Below are positions 16,876 through 25,182 of a DNA stretch of 64,000 bases, piece after piece. The translations under genes were made by a program, and so were the position numbers. Every line of letters starts with the position of its first letter. Position 1 is the stretch's first letter. The DNA is taken from positions 1,054,001 to 1,118,000 of the forward strand of contig NZ_CP101823.1 of the NCBI RefSeq assembly GCF_024498175.1, in the 5' to 3' direction. The DNA comes from Haloplanus salinarum (lineage in GTDB: Archaea > Halobacteriota > Halobacteria > Halobacteriales > Haloferacaceae). Under the pieces are notes generated by a model. The model was not told where the DNA came from. It saw only the letters and a program-made list of their open reading frames with translations, and made no database searches.

Positions 16876-16972
16876 AGCGAAGGATTACTCCTGATACACG
16901 ATGGGTTTTGGGGGAGCCGAGACCTGCTGTCTGTACCGCTTCTCTCTCCAGTAGTAACACGATGAGATCGGA
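16850..16972. repeat. Duplicated start region, copy 1
   Basis: This matches 20698-20818: a ctcttcaggactccgcatag word, then gatacacgatgggttt and agtaacacgatgaga. It covers the start codon and upstream region of the small minus-strand gene. The gap continuing to 17198 has no other feature. Confidence 0.65.
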
Positions 16973-17198
16973 AGATAACAGGCCGGGTCGGCCTAAGCTT
17001 GTTTTTTTGAGAGCCGAAGGGGTTAATAACGGCAAATTTGTCAAGATATCTGGATATTGAGAGCGCTTCAGGCCATGTTCAGGTTGGATCTCTCGCAGCA
17101 TAAATTTCATTTCTATAACTGCCGATACAGTCCCAAGGATGAGATACGATCCAGAACCAGGACAGGACGAAAGAACTCATCAGGTGCGTGTAGTCAAC

Positions 17199-18086
17199 AT
17201 GAGCAAGCAATTTTCAAGATTAGAAGAACTGTTGCATCCTCTAGAAGGGATTAATATCCTGTTTGACGCATCTCTGTTCACTTCTAAATCTATTAGCGAT
17301 ACGATAGACCTTATTGAAAGCATAGAAACAACGAAAATTAACTGCTATGTCTCTAAGCAATTCATAGAGACAGTAACGTATTATGAAAAAAACGGTAGGA
17401 GTGGATCCAAAGCGGACGCACTGTCATTTTTTGAGTCGTACGACGAATACGGTGACTTTCGGGGGTTGCTGGAAACGATAGAATCAACGGACTCGCTAAC
17501 TGAGTACGATCTACACCAGTTCTATCAAATTAATGACTTAGAAGGAGATTTCTACCAAGAGTATCGTGGCTTGGCAGCTTCTCTCAGTTCGGAGTTTCAC
17601 ACAGAAGAAGAGTACATCCCGACGTTTTCTCGTGGTTCTCGGCTTGCGGATATACTATTTGAAGAATTGGTATTCGGGCTGACCGAGTCGAAAATCACGT
17701 CCCGGTTAAAAAAGGTATACCGACGTTTTTCAGAGGCTGTTGGTCCTCTCTTGGAAGTACCTGAGGACAACTTAGAGAGCCTTCACAATAATCTCAGTGA
17801 AGTTGCTACATTACCTAGACAACAGTACCAGAAAGTGTGGGACGAAGTCTCTAATTCAGCAGAGCAAGAGCACTTAAGAGCTTTAGAACAGATGGAAAGA
17901 CTACGAAATAGATTCAAAAAATCATCTCCGAACTGGATTGGGGCGCCAATGAAGATAGCCGTACCAATGCTGATGGTCGCTCTACTAAGCTCTCAGCCAA
18001 TCATAAGTGGATTCCTCGGAGACGCAATAATGTCGGGAGGATCGCTTTCTGCTCATAAGGGATGCGTTTGGCTGGTTGATCCTTAA
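17199..18086 (+). CDS. Hypothetical protein, possible PIN-like start
   Basis: 295 residues from MSKQFSRLEE; the earlier in-frame start is less likely. GINILFDASLF and INCYVSKQFIETV resemble the first strand and helix of PIN-like nucleases, but the other acidic residues are not clear. A helical, charged middle is followed by a hydrophobic segment near the C terminus (APMKIAVPMLMVALLSSQP), so it may be membrane-attached. No partner gene is adjacent. Confidence 0.5.
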   Translation: MSKQFSRLEELLHPLEGINILFDASLFTSKSISDTIDLIESIETTKINCYVSKQFIETVTYYEKNGRSGSKADALSFFESYDEYGDFRGLLETIESTDSLTEYDLHQFYQINDLEGDFYQEYRGLAASLSSEFHTEEEYIPTFSRGSRLADILFEELVFGLTESKITSRLKKVYRRFSEAVGPLLEVPEDNLESLHNNLSEVATLPRQQYQKVWDEVSNSAEQEHLRALEQMERLRNRFKKSSPNWIGAPMKIAVPMLMVALLSSQPIISGFLGDAIMSGGSLSAHKGCVWLVDP

Positions 18087-18420
18087 AAAGTGTTTTTACG
18101 GAATCATAAGGTAGCCATCCTGCTGTATTCATCCATTGTATCTCGCACATCAAGCTTGTCAGCTATGAAGAACTTCAACCGAATCGGATTGTGATATGGT
18201 GCAAGCCAGACAGCGCTTCGTCGCTGGCAGAAAATACGCGGGTATCGAAAGCGGATGAAGTGAGGAAGTTTCGCCCTCAAAGAAAGGAACAAGTCTAACC
18301 CACAATTCAGCAGATTTCTTCTCGAGTTGGATTGAGATGCAGCAACATATCCGAGCCCGTGAAATCTGACTTGCGGTAGCTAGCGACGACTTATCTTAAC
18401 GTATTATCTGAATTCCGATA
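18087..18420. other. Gene-free gap between convergent genes
   Basis: I see no convincing gene or repeat here. The minus frame at 18104-18292 lacks any family feature. Confidence 0.35.
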
Positions 18421-18897
18421 TTATGATCCGGAGTAAGTCGCGACAATCTGAACCAGTATGCCAATCGCTAGTAAGCCGATCCCAATGCCGAGAAAATATC
18501 CCTTACGACGACTTGTGATTCTTTCCTGTTCAAACCGGATTAGATCAGCTATGAGTGTGGGATGCTTTAGCGATTTATTCGCCCCCGAAGGGAACGTCAA
18601 ATGCACTTCTGTAGCGACGCCATCTTCGTCATGACTTAGCGAGATTGATGCCGGACGGTCTCCAAGACGATCTTCAACAAGATCAGCGACTGCGTCAAAC
18701 GAGCTGTCCCGTCCAGCCTTTATTGTTGGCCGACTCACATCGCTGTCTGCTTCATAGAGGGTTTCATAGGCACTCTCAAGTCGTCGTCTTTTCGCTGTAG
18801 TTGTGAGAGTTGAACCAATACGAGGGATTTCGGGGAGCACAACTAGGGTCGCCCCGACTGCGTCAATCAGCAAACCTAACACAGCAAGTGAAATCAT
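18421..18897 (-). CDS. Two-helix membrane protein
   Basis: 158 residues with hydrophobic segments at both ends (about 2-22, and 134-155: GIGIGLLAIGILVQIVATY). Between them is an acidic soluble domain with a possible strand pair (VATEVHLTFPSG). It is the last gene of a coupled cassette: its ATG overlaps the stop of the preceding gene as ATGA. Membership of a virus-derived cassette suggests a virion or lysis-type membrane protein, but no motif proves it. Confidence 0.5.
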   Translation of the reverse strand: MISLAVLGLLIDAVGATLVVLPEIPRIGSTLTTTAKRRRLESAYETLYEADSDVSRPTIKAGRDSSFDAVADLVEDRLGDRPASISLSHDEDGVATEVHLTFPSGANKSLKHPTLIADLIRFEQERITSRRKGYFLGIGIGLLAIGILVQIVATYSGS

Positions 18898-19184
18898 TCT
18901 GGAAGTTCTATAACGCCTGGGTAAAGTTCGTATGGCGGGTCAAACGATGCAGCTTGACGCGATGGGATTTCTTTCTGTACCGTTATTTCATTAATATATG
19001 GTAAGTCCTCCATGTTTTTGAAGTTCGGTTCTCTCTCTACAGAAATAATAACGGCATTCGTTCCGACGACAGTTACTCCACCAAGCTCGTGATCAATCCT
19101 GGCTCCTGAGATATTTTCCCACTCGGATGCAATATCACCTGCGGGAACGTACCTCGTGAGTCCAAGAGCGTACACGAACGGCAT
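18894..19184 (-). CDS. Small protein of virus-like cassette
   Basis: 96 residues, mostly strands (GVTVVGTNAVIISVER), ending in YELYPGVIELPE. No family recognised. It is joined to both neighbours: its start overlaps the stop of the gene before it by one base (TAATG), and its stop overlaps the start of the next (ATGA). It probably acts in the same particle or complex as the larger upstream protein. Confidence 0.55.
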   Translation of the reverse strand: MPFVYALGLTRYVPAGDIASEWENISGARIDHELGGVTVVGTNAVIISVEREPNFKNMEDLPYINEITVQKEIPSRQAASFDPPYELYPGVIELPE

Positions 19185-20104
19185 TACACGAACCTCCCGA
19201 GCCAGAGCGAAATATCAGAGATCTCGGAACTTGATCCACCAGCGGTTCTGAACTCTGAAACTAAGGTAATTTCTCCCTTAGTCGTCGAAGGGGTATACCG
19301 TGCCCAATCAGTATGAACAGATACTGAGGAGGTTTCAGAGATATCCGTACCAGAAACGGCTTGATTATCTGTATTGTTATATATTCTGTGAATTATAGTC
19401 TCGCCTTGGGCCGGATCTGTTCGAAGCGATATAGCAGTTGCCGAGCGCGAACTCGGTAAATTGTCCCAGTTGATATGAAGAGAAAATAAGCCTCTCGCGG
19501 TCACAAATTGTTTCGACGTCGTTGAGGCGCGTCTATCAGACCCATTCAAAGTGGTGATTAGTTCGACTTCTCCCGATTCCACGTATCGCCTCCCGCTGAT
19601 ATCAAGAGCTAAAGTATCGGCTGTTCCCACCGTGACCTCTGCAAAAAGACGCCGATCAAGAACGTCAGACTTTGCGATGGTCGATACTCCGGCTGGTATC
19701 CAGATAATTGCGAGAACAACTGAAGGCGTAGATTTGAGGTCAGGTGGGACAGGGCGCTCTGTCATCCCGTGAGTCTGGTTTGTTGGCTGAGACGCTTCCG
19801 GATTCCCAGAGGAAACTTTCGCGTTGCCATTGTCATCAACATAAACTACGTCTTTCCGGGGATCGTTCGGATCAGCGTGGGCTATCCGTACGGACTGCCG
19901 ACTAACTCGAATCCGATCTCCATCGAAGATGATGTCTCCTGGTTTGATTTCGAGAGTGTCGGATTGACCCAAGTCACCACTATCTACAGTGACTTCACAT
20001 CGGTCATCAACGTCTAGAACCGCGTAGCCCTCGTCTTTTCGAATATGAGCGTTGATATCCAGCGCTTGTAGAGGCTCTCCGTTTGACACGGTATATGTCT
20101 TCAT
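19184..20104 (-). CDS. Virus tail/fibre-like structural protein
   Basis: 306 residues, strand-rich. The block DPNDPRKDVVYVDDNGN, a short G..P run (GNPEASQP...PPDL), and SVVLAIIWIPAGVSTI with DVLDRRL resembles the repeating D-x-x-PR-D-V / V.L..V.V / D.R layout of phage baseplate and tail-fibre proteins. The second half is beta-rich, with Thr/Ser-rich strands. It leads a three-gene coupled cassette with its own promoter. This points to a provirus remnant; no capsid or terminase gene is nearby. Confidence 0.5.
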   Translation of the reverse strand: MKTYTVSNGEPLQALDINAHIRKDEGYAVLDVDDRCEVTVDSGDLGQSDTLEIKPGDIIFDGDRIRVSRQSVRIAHADPNDPRKDVVYVDDNGNAKVSSGNPEASQPTNQTHGMTERPVPPDLKSTPSVVLAIIWIPAGVSTIAKSDVLDRRLFAEVTVGTADTLALDISGRRYVESGEVELITTLNGSDRRASTTSKQFVTARGLFSLHINWDNLPSSRSATAISLRTDPAQGETIIHRIYNNTDNQAVSGTDISETSSVSVHTDWARYTPSTTKGEITLVSEFRTAGGSSSEISDISLWLGRFV

Positions 20105-20128
20105 TAAAAATCATGTTAATTTCTTAAC

Positions 20129-20137
20129 TATATATTT
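20129..20137 (-). promoter_or_regulatory. TATA box for virus-like cassette
   Basis: AAATATATA on the minus strand lies 25-33 bases before the ATG at 20104, as expected for a leaderless archaeal transcript. Confidence 0.55.
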
Positions 20138-20261
20138 GTTATGCTGGCCAGCACTTACCAGTTGAGATCAAGCCTGTTGGTAGTGATCTGCAGAGGACTT
20201 TCCAAGACCCAGGGTCAATTTTGAACGTCAACATAATCGCCTTCTGATGGTCTTCTAGGCC

Positions 20262-20702
20262 CGAGATAGTCACTCTCTCGGAGCAGATTTTGGTGAGTAC
20301 ATTTTCCGAGAGATGGTGTGTGATTGATGAACGACGAAGCAGGTGAGCGGAAACTGAACTCGGACAGGACGAGTAGTTTGAGTACTCTGTCGCTTCGCAT
20401 TCGTCTGGCTCTCGATCATGCGGGCACTCGGCCCCGTACCAGCACGGACGCGTCACCTTATAGGCGATTTTGGTGATGCTCTGGTAGTGATACCGTCCTT
20501 GCTTGGAGGCGAGAAAGGGTTCCCGTCCGTGACTATCGGTGACTTCCGGACGACACCCTTCGATATACGCGTCGATCGCGTCGGCCAGCTGTTCGTCAGT
20601 AACGGAGACGTTCCGTTCTCCTTCGTCACCGAGCTTAAATCGAGTCCCTGAGTCTGGCTGGTTGCGAATCTCAAGGTACCGTTCGTCTGGATACCGGTTT
20701 AA
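20262..20702 (-). pseudogene. Truncated tyrosine recombinase
   Basis: The sequence reads in one frame as a close relative of residues about 168-310 of the intact recombinase at 23,764-24,777, from PDERYLEIRNQPDSGTR to HLLRRSSITHHLSE and KICSERV. It has the HxxR box. It lacks both the first half with the catalytic Arg and the C-terminal end with the Tyr. The left edge changes abruptly to unrelated codons at about 20,262. The right edge joins the copied start of the small MRSPEEII gene at about 20,700. Confidence 0.8.
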
Positions 20703-20818
20703 TTATCTCTTCAGGACTCCGCATAGCCAAGGATTACACCTGATACACGATGGGTTTTAGCGAGCCGAGACATGCTGTCTGTACGGCACCCCCCCTGTAG
20801 TAACACGATGAGACTTGG
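20698..20818. repeat. Duplicated start region, copy 2
   Basis: Copy of 16850-16972, broken after nine codons of the small gene (MRSPEEIIK) and fused to the recombinase fragment out of frame. The junction at about 20,700 is a recombination breakpoint. The gap that follows to 20,951 shows no gene. Confidence 0.65.
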
Positions 20819-20951
20819 TAAGAACGGATTGGATTGTGATTGTAGGTATTGCTTGCTCAGGTTGGACCTTGAGTAGATTTACGATGTCGAAGTCGCCTTC
20901 AGATCTTGTCCGAATCGTGGCGGATTCAGAAAGGTTGGGTAGCTGTTGTCG

Positions 20952-21266
20952 TCAGATATCGTCGAAGTAGTCTCTACGTTGCTCCATCTTCTCCTGTTCA
21001 GTCATTCTGTCGTAGTGCTTGTGAAGTACGTCTTGTGACACGTTGGCTCGATCACTGATGACCGAAGAGGGGACTTCCTGCTTGAGATGGTAGGTTATCG
21101 ATCCTCTTCGAATAGAGTGAGGACTAACAGATTCACAGCATTGGTAGGCGTTGCTGTATCCATACTCTTTGTCACAGCAACACTCGTTACCGACAAAACA
21201 GGGTCGAGTGATCCCGGAGTTGGGCATTTTCTCACCGCTGTACGTTACCCCGACTTCGTTCGTCAT
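20952..21266 (-). pseudogene. Second recombinase fragment
   Basis: 104 residues with the C-terminal part of another tyrosine recombinase: a Cys-rich stretch (CFVGNECCCDKEYG, CCESV), HSIRRGSITYHL (HxxR box), and HYDRM with the candidate nucleophilic Tyr. Sequence before TNEVGVTYSGEK is missing. It is too different from the intact enzyme to be a recent copy. It abuts the truncated DUF6339-like gene on the other strand at about 21,250-21,290. Confidence 0.7.
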
Positions 21267-21293
21267 CGGTGGGAATTCAAAACGAAACGAGCG

Positions 21294-21656
21294 ATGACTG
21301 AAAAGTTCCTCGCCGGTGGACAGGACATCTACTCAAACGCACTCCACCGGCTCTGGTGGATCGCCGAACTCACCTATACGGAGGATAAGGCGGGTCCTGA
21401 CAGATACGACCTCACGGAACAGGTACTCAGAAATCAAACGCTCGCGAACCGCATCTTCGATCGAGACTTCGCTAGGTACAAGCCGGCAGCGAGAGCCTGC
21501 GTAGAGGCCCTCGTAGACGAACCGACCGATGTCGCGGACGAGACGACGCTAAGGTTCAGTCACGCTCTGACGAACCTACAACTGGAGGGCCTCACCGACG
21601 AGCGTCTCCACGAAATCCTCGTGCGAATCAAGGCAGAAGTAAAAGAGGAACATTGA
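21294..21656 (+). pseudogene. DUF6339-like protein, 5'-truncated
   Basis: Coding-like sequence begins near 21,240 (YPDFVRHRWEFKTKRAMTEK) without a good start; the ATG at 21294 gives 120 residues. LHRLWWIAELTY, YDLTEQVLRNQTLANRIFDR and RYKPAARACVEAL recall DUF6339, a protein found with cytosine methylase, Z1 helicase and PD-(D/E)xK genes in restriction clusters. That assignment is from memory and moderate. It converges on the truncated glycosylase gene 8 bases away. Its 5' end is lost at the recombinase fragment. Confidence 0.5.
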
Positions 21657-21664
21657 ACTGAGAG

Positions 21665-22105
21665 TCACTCACTTCCAGTTTCCTCACCGTAGTAGACGCA
21701 GTAGTCGTTCGCGAAGCAGGATTCGCAGTCGGGCTCCAGCTTCGTACACACCATGGCCCCGAAGTCCAGAAGAGCCAAATTGTACGTACGAGCCTCTTCG
21801 CCCAGTTCTGGTAGGATAGATTCAGCGAAGTGCACTCGTTCGTTCGCCGACTCCGGGAACTCGGCGCCGAAGACTCGTCGATAGACCCGAACGACGTTTC
21901 GGTCAACTACAGGCAGAGGTTCGGCGAGCGCAAAGCAGATCGTCGCGTTGGCTACGTACACCCCGACTCGAGGGAGAGTCTGTAGTTCGTCTGTATCCGA
22001 GGGAAGCGTCTCGTAGGTAGCAGCGATCTCTTCCAGAGCCCGTGACCGCATACGTTGAAATCCGAGGGATTCGATAGCTGTCTCTATTTTTTGATCAACT
22101 CTCTT
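21665..22105 (-). pseudogene. HhH-GPD DNA glycosylase, 5'-truncated
   Basis: The ATG-initiated part (to 22051) has 128 residues: LPRVGVYVANA (helix-hairpin-helix), PVVDRNVVRVYRR with the catalytic Asp at about 50, and a C-x6-C-x2-C-x5-C iron-sulphur loop (102, 109, 112, 118). The frame continues upstream in family-like sequence (ETAIESLGFQRMRSR) until a stop near 22,108, with no start codon. The first 80 or so residues of the MutY/Nth-type fold are missing. Relatives remove T or U opposite G or A; here it is probably inactive. Confidence 0.7.
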
Positions 22106-22197
22106 AACTACTCATTATCAGAAGTTTATTATTTCAGCTGACTCGGGGTAGAATCTGGAGCGAGGCAAACAGTTCGCATTCACCTTATTGAATACCC

Positions 22198-22206
22198 TTT
22201 TTATTG
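22198..22206 (+). promoter_or_regulatory. TATA box for 22226 gene
   Basis: TTTTTATTG lies 20-28 bases before the ATG at 22226, which suits a leaderless transcript. Confidence 0.4.
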
Positions 22207-22225
22207 TGAGAAACACACTACGGAT

Positions 22226-22615
22226 ATGCCAATCTCGTACGAATGCACTGAGGGATCTTGCGATTTCTGTACAACTGATCAAGAGATGGCGTTTGAACAC
22301 ATTCACATGGATGCAAATCTGGACATTTCACATATTTCTGTCGTAAGAGGTGATTCTGCGGAAGCATACCGTCAAGAAAGTCAGTTCAATTTAGCAGTCG
22401 GCGACACGTACCTTCCAGACTACGACAACGTCGGTCGACAGCGTGTAACCGCAATTTTTCAGAGTCCTTATAATTCGGAAGCGTGGGACTATGAACTGAG
22501 CACGATAGGCGGAGAGGAGACTACGACACTATCTCCTGCTGACATGGCTGTCACTGAAATTGAGCAAATTCAAATCGATGATAAGTACTACCGTCCATTA
22601 CAGTTTCGACGGTGA
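22226..22615 (+). CDS. Hypothetical protein with CxxC
   Basis: 129 residues. The start ISYECTEGSCDFCTTDQEMAFEH has three cysteines and a His that could bind a metal. The rest is strand-rich and acidic (NVGRQRVTAIFQSPY, EIEQIQIDDKYYRPLQF). I do not recognise a family. It has its own promoter and lies between the glycosylase remnant and the convergent cold-shock-domain gene. Confidence 0.5.
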   Translation: MPISYECTEGSCDFCTTDQEMAFEHIHMDANLDISHISVVRGDSAEAYRQESQFNLAVGDTYLPDYDNVGRQRVTAIFQSPYNSEAWDYELSTIGGEETTTLSPADMAVTEIEQIQIDDKYYRPLQFRR

Positions 22616-22686
22616 ATTGATGTAGTCTCGTTATAATCTCAAATGAAATGACTATGCGATATGCTGAATATGTTCAGCTTTCGGCA

Positions 22687-23697
22687 CTACGGAAGGTATA
22701 ACGGTGGATCAATATCTGCCGGTGCGGATTTGATTGTGGCTTCTGCATAACCTTCCTGGATTGCAGTTACCTGTACTACTACCCACTTATTCACTGGAGG
22801 GGAGTCATTCCGATTAGAGATATGAAGATAATCCTCACTTGACTCCCGTCTATGATGAATATGCAGGTAACCTTTCCTTCCAAGACCCTTCTGTCCCTTC
22901 GCATGGTCAATTTGAGCTTCTACATAGTCGCCTTCTGACAGCCCACTAATCCCGACATGGTCGCGATTAAGATGTGTATCCGGATCTGAATCGTTTTTCT
23001 CTGGTTCCGTATCCGGATCTGAATCCTTCTTCTCCGGTTTCTCTTCAATTTCGCGTCCCAGTGTATCAGTAAGACGTTTCACATGGAATGCTTGGAAACC
23101 ATCTGTAGTTTCATCATACGCGAATTCAACCGACATTCCCGGCAATAACGTCATGCTCTCAAGTTCGTTAATATGGAAGAAGATATCCTCACCTACGCTA
23201 ACCTCATCAGAAGTAATGAACCCCCACTCGTCGCTTTGGAATGTTCTTGTGACCTCACCGTAGAAGGTATTCTCGCCCGGATTGGAGGGTACCCAGTTTC
23301 CGTGGAGATCTGCCTCAGTTTTAATTCCTCTTTGGTCTGCGTACTCTTTGATTTCCCGGCGCTTCTCAATACCAAGATTATTGCTCGATAGCAGTTTATT
23401 AAAAAAGATTCTGCGTTCGGTAGTTGAGAGGCTTTTCGATTGTCCGCTGGTTGGAATCTCATCTAGCCCATCTGGTTGTTCAACCTCAGACTGACGAGTG
23501 TAAACGAACCCCAATCGGTGTAACGTATGGAACACTTCCCCAGGGAGTTGTTCGTCAACCATACAGCTGTCTAAGCGGTCGAAAACTCTACGGGCAAGAG
23601 AGGATACCTGATAAGTGACGTTGACCCCATCATAGGCATCGTAAATGTAGTATCCCTCTTTCTCGCTGGAAGGGACGTATTCATGTAGGACAGCCAC
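22687..23697 (-). CDS. Cold-shock-domain protein with TRAM-like tail
   Basis: 336 residues from a GTG start. The middle (about 146-210) is a cold-shock domain: YGEVTRTFQSDEWGFITS, EDIFFHINEL and GMSVEFAYDE..GFQAFHV cover the RNA-binding strands. A repeated acidic linker (EKKDSDPDT, EKNDSDPDT) leads to a C-terminal domain (LSEGDYVEAQIDHAKGQKG ... KWVVVQVTAIQEGYAEATI) that resembles TRAM/OB-fold RNA-binding units. The first 100 residues are unassigned. It probably binds single-stranded nucleic acid. Confidence 0.65.
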   Translation of the reverse strand: MAVLHEYVPSSEKEGYYIYDAYDGVNVTYQVSSLARRVFDRLDSCMVDEQLPGEVFHTLHRLGFVYTRQSEVEQPDGLDEIPTSGQSKSLSTTERRIFFNKLLSSNNLGIEKRREIKEYADQRGIKTEADLHGNWVPSNPGENTFYGEVTRTFQSDEWGFITSDEVSVGEDIFFHINELESMTLLPGMSVEFAYDETTDGFQAFHVKRLTDTLGREIEEKPEKKDSDPDTEPEKNDSDPDTHLNRDHVGISGLSEGDYVEAQIDHAKGQKGLGRKGYLHIHHRRESSEDYLHISNRNDSPPVNKWVVVQVTAIQEGYAEATIKSAPADIDPPLYLP

Positions 23698-23763
23698 TAA
23701 TTCAGGGACTCCAGCCGGACTAATCAGTACTTCGGAATTTTTCTATACAGAATGAGAAACCAG

Positions 23764-24777
23764 TTAGAGATCTCGCAAATGCTTCTCCCTATTCTGCCGT
23801 TTTTCTTCCTTCGAACGTGCGTCGTAGTGTAAATCCAGCGTCTGCGGAGAGACGGACATTCTCTCGGAGCAGATTTTTGTGGGAATATCCTCCGAGAGAT
23901 GATGGGTTATCGACGAGCGACGGAGAGGATGTGCAGAGACAGAACTCGGACAGGAGGAGTAATTCGAATATTCTGTTGCTTCGCATTCGTCTGGCTCCCG
24001 ATCGTGCGGACACTCGGCTCCATACCAACAGGGCCGTGTTACTTTGTAACAAATCTTCGTCAGACTCTGATAGTGATACCGCCCCTGGTTGGATGCAAGA
24101 AGGGGCTCTCGTCCGTGATCATCGGTGATTTCTGGACGACGTCCCTCAAGATACGTGTCGAGCGCATCGGCCAGTCGTTCGTCGGTAACGCTGACGTTTC
24201 TCTCTCCCTCGTCGCCGAGTTTGAGTCGAGTCCCTGAGTCTGGCCGGTTGCGAATCTCGAGGTACTGTTCGTCAGGATGCCAGTCATCAACGTCAAGAGC
24301 TCGGAGACCAGATCGGCGCATTCCGCAGTGCCATAGAAGGTGGAAGACGAGATGGGCCGTTCGAGCCCACTGGTATTCAACGAGATAGTTGATTATCTCG
24401 TTTGCTCTCTCTGACGAGATGGCCACATCTCGAGCCTTGTCTTGGGATGAGACGTTCGGAATGACGACGTTGTCAGCAGTTCCTTCTCGAACCAAATCGG
24501 ATGACTCCGCCCAACGGAGAAACACACGGAGTGTGTGAAGATGTTGTTCAATCGTTACGAGGTTACACTCCGTCTCGTTGATGCGCCAGTTCTTGTACTG
24601 CTGGAGATTGTAGCCGTCAACCTCATCTAACGAATTGAGCCCGTTCTGGTTGGCCCATTCGATGAAGTATCCGAGCCGATACTGATGGTTATCCAGCGTC
24701 GATTCAGCGACGTCGTGTCGAGATTGGAGATACTGTTCGACTCCTTCCTCGGGTTGGACTTCATGAAGCTCTGTCAT
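23764..24777 (-). CDS. Tyrosine recombinase (integrase)
   Basis: 337 residues with the full two-domain layout. The N-terminal SAM-like core-binding domain spans 10-105 (STLDNHQYRLGYFIEWA). The catalytic domain has GMRRSGLRALDVDDW (Arg154), HPLRRSSITHHL (His283, Arg286) and LHYDAR (Tyr318). A cysteine-rich insertion (C250, C256, C265, C276) in the catalytic domain could hold zinc. It is the only intact recombinase in the window and sits at the right end of the island, so it is the likely mover. No tRNA adjoins it. Confidence 0.9.
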   Translation of the reverse strand: MTELHEVQPEEGVEQYLQSRHDVAESTLDNHQYRLGYFIEWANQNGLNSLDEVDGYNLQQYKNWRINETECNLVTIEQHLHTLRVFLRWAESSDLVREGTADNVVIPNVSSQDKARDVAISSERANEIINYLVEYQWARTAHLVFHLLWHCGMRRSGLRALDVDDWHPDEQYLEIRNRPDSGTRLKLGDEGERNVSVTDERLADALDTYLEGRRPEITDDHGREPLLASNQGRYHYQSLTKICYKVTRPCWYGAECPHDREPDECEATEYSNYSSCPSSVSAHPLRRSSITHHLSEDIPTKICSERMSVSPQTLDLHYDARSKEEKRQNREKHLRDL

Positions 24778-25182
24778 GCCGAACTCCGTCCCTCAGATAA
24801 CGGCCGAGTGGAGTTCCGTCAGGGGTGATCTCGTCACGTCTGCATCTACCGTTTGGGAGAGGCCCCGGCCCCGCGAGCACCGCGAGCGGGGTGAAGGGAG
24901 ACGCTTCCGGAACGGGCGCGTGAGCGCCCGAAAGCCCGGAACGGCTCCCGCACGGTGAGACTCCCGGCGAGTCCATTTCCTTTCGCTCACTTCGTTCGCT
25001 TCAGTCAATGGACTCGCCTGAGTCCCCCTCGCTCCCTGCGGTCGCTCGCGGGACTCCCGGCGAGTCCTTGTGTTTGGTGTTTCTATCGTTCCTGGGGTAG
25101 AATCCTAGTCTCCGAAGTGTAGGTGAAGACAGCTTAGCGATTAGTCTGATCGCTTCGGCTCGTTAGCCCGCTCCAAGTCTTA
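24778..25182. other. Island border with inverted repeats
   Basis: No convincing gene. GGCGAGTCCATT at about 24968 pairs with AATGGACTCGCC at about 25006 (12-bp arms). CTCCCGGCGAGTCC recurs at about 24960 and 25052 in the same orientation. These may be recombinase binding sites, a terminator or decay at the island edge. The base composition changes here. Confidence 0.45.
24968..25017. repeat. 12-bp inverted repeat
   Basis: GGCGAGTCCATT and AATGGACTCGCC are perfect arms around a loop of about 26 bases. The outer GACTCCCGGCGAGTCC word reappears about 90 bases further right. It lies some 190 bases from the recombinase start codon. Confidence 0.55.

Larger units (their letters stand above)
1..25100. 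other. Accessory island, lower GC
   Basis: This stretch is visibly poorer in G+C than the rest of the window. It has long intergenic gaps, dispersed and direct repeats, broken recombinases and genes of nuclease, replication and modification type. It ends near an intact tyrosine recombinase (23,764-24,777); GC-rich haloarchaeal coding sequence begins at about 25,180. The left border lies outside the window, and no matching pair of attachment sites was found. It may be a composite of several integrated plasmids or proviruses rather than one element. Confidence 0.7.

Noticed and set aside
16714-16965. 83-residue plus-strand hydrophobic frame
   Set aside because: It is antisense to the better-supported 54-residue gene and to its upstream region. 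The likeness to 20539-20760 comes from the duplicated DNA.
24960-25066. tRNA at the island border
   Set aside because: The hairpin arms do not form a cloverleaf and there is no T-loop sequence.
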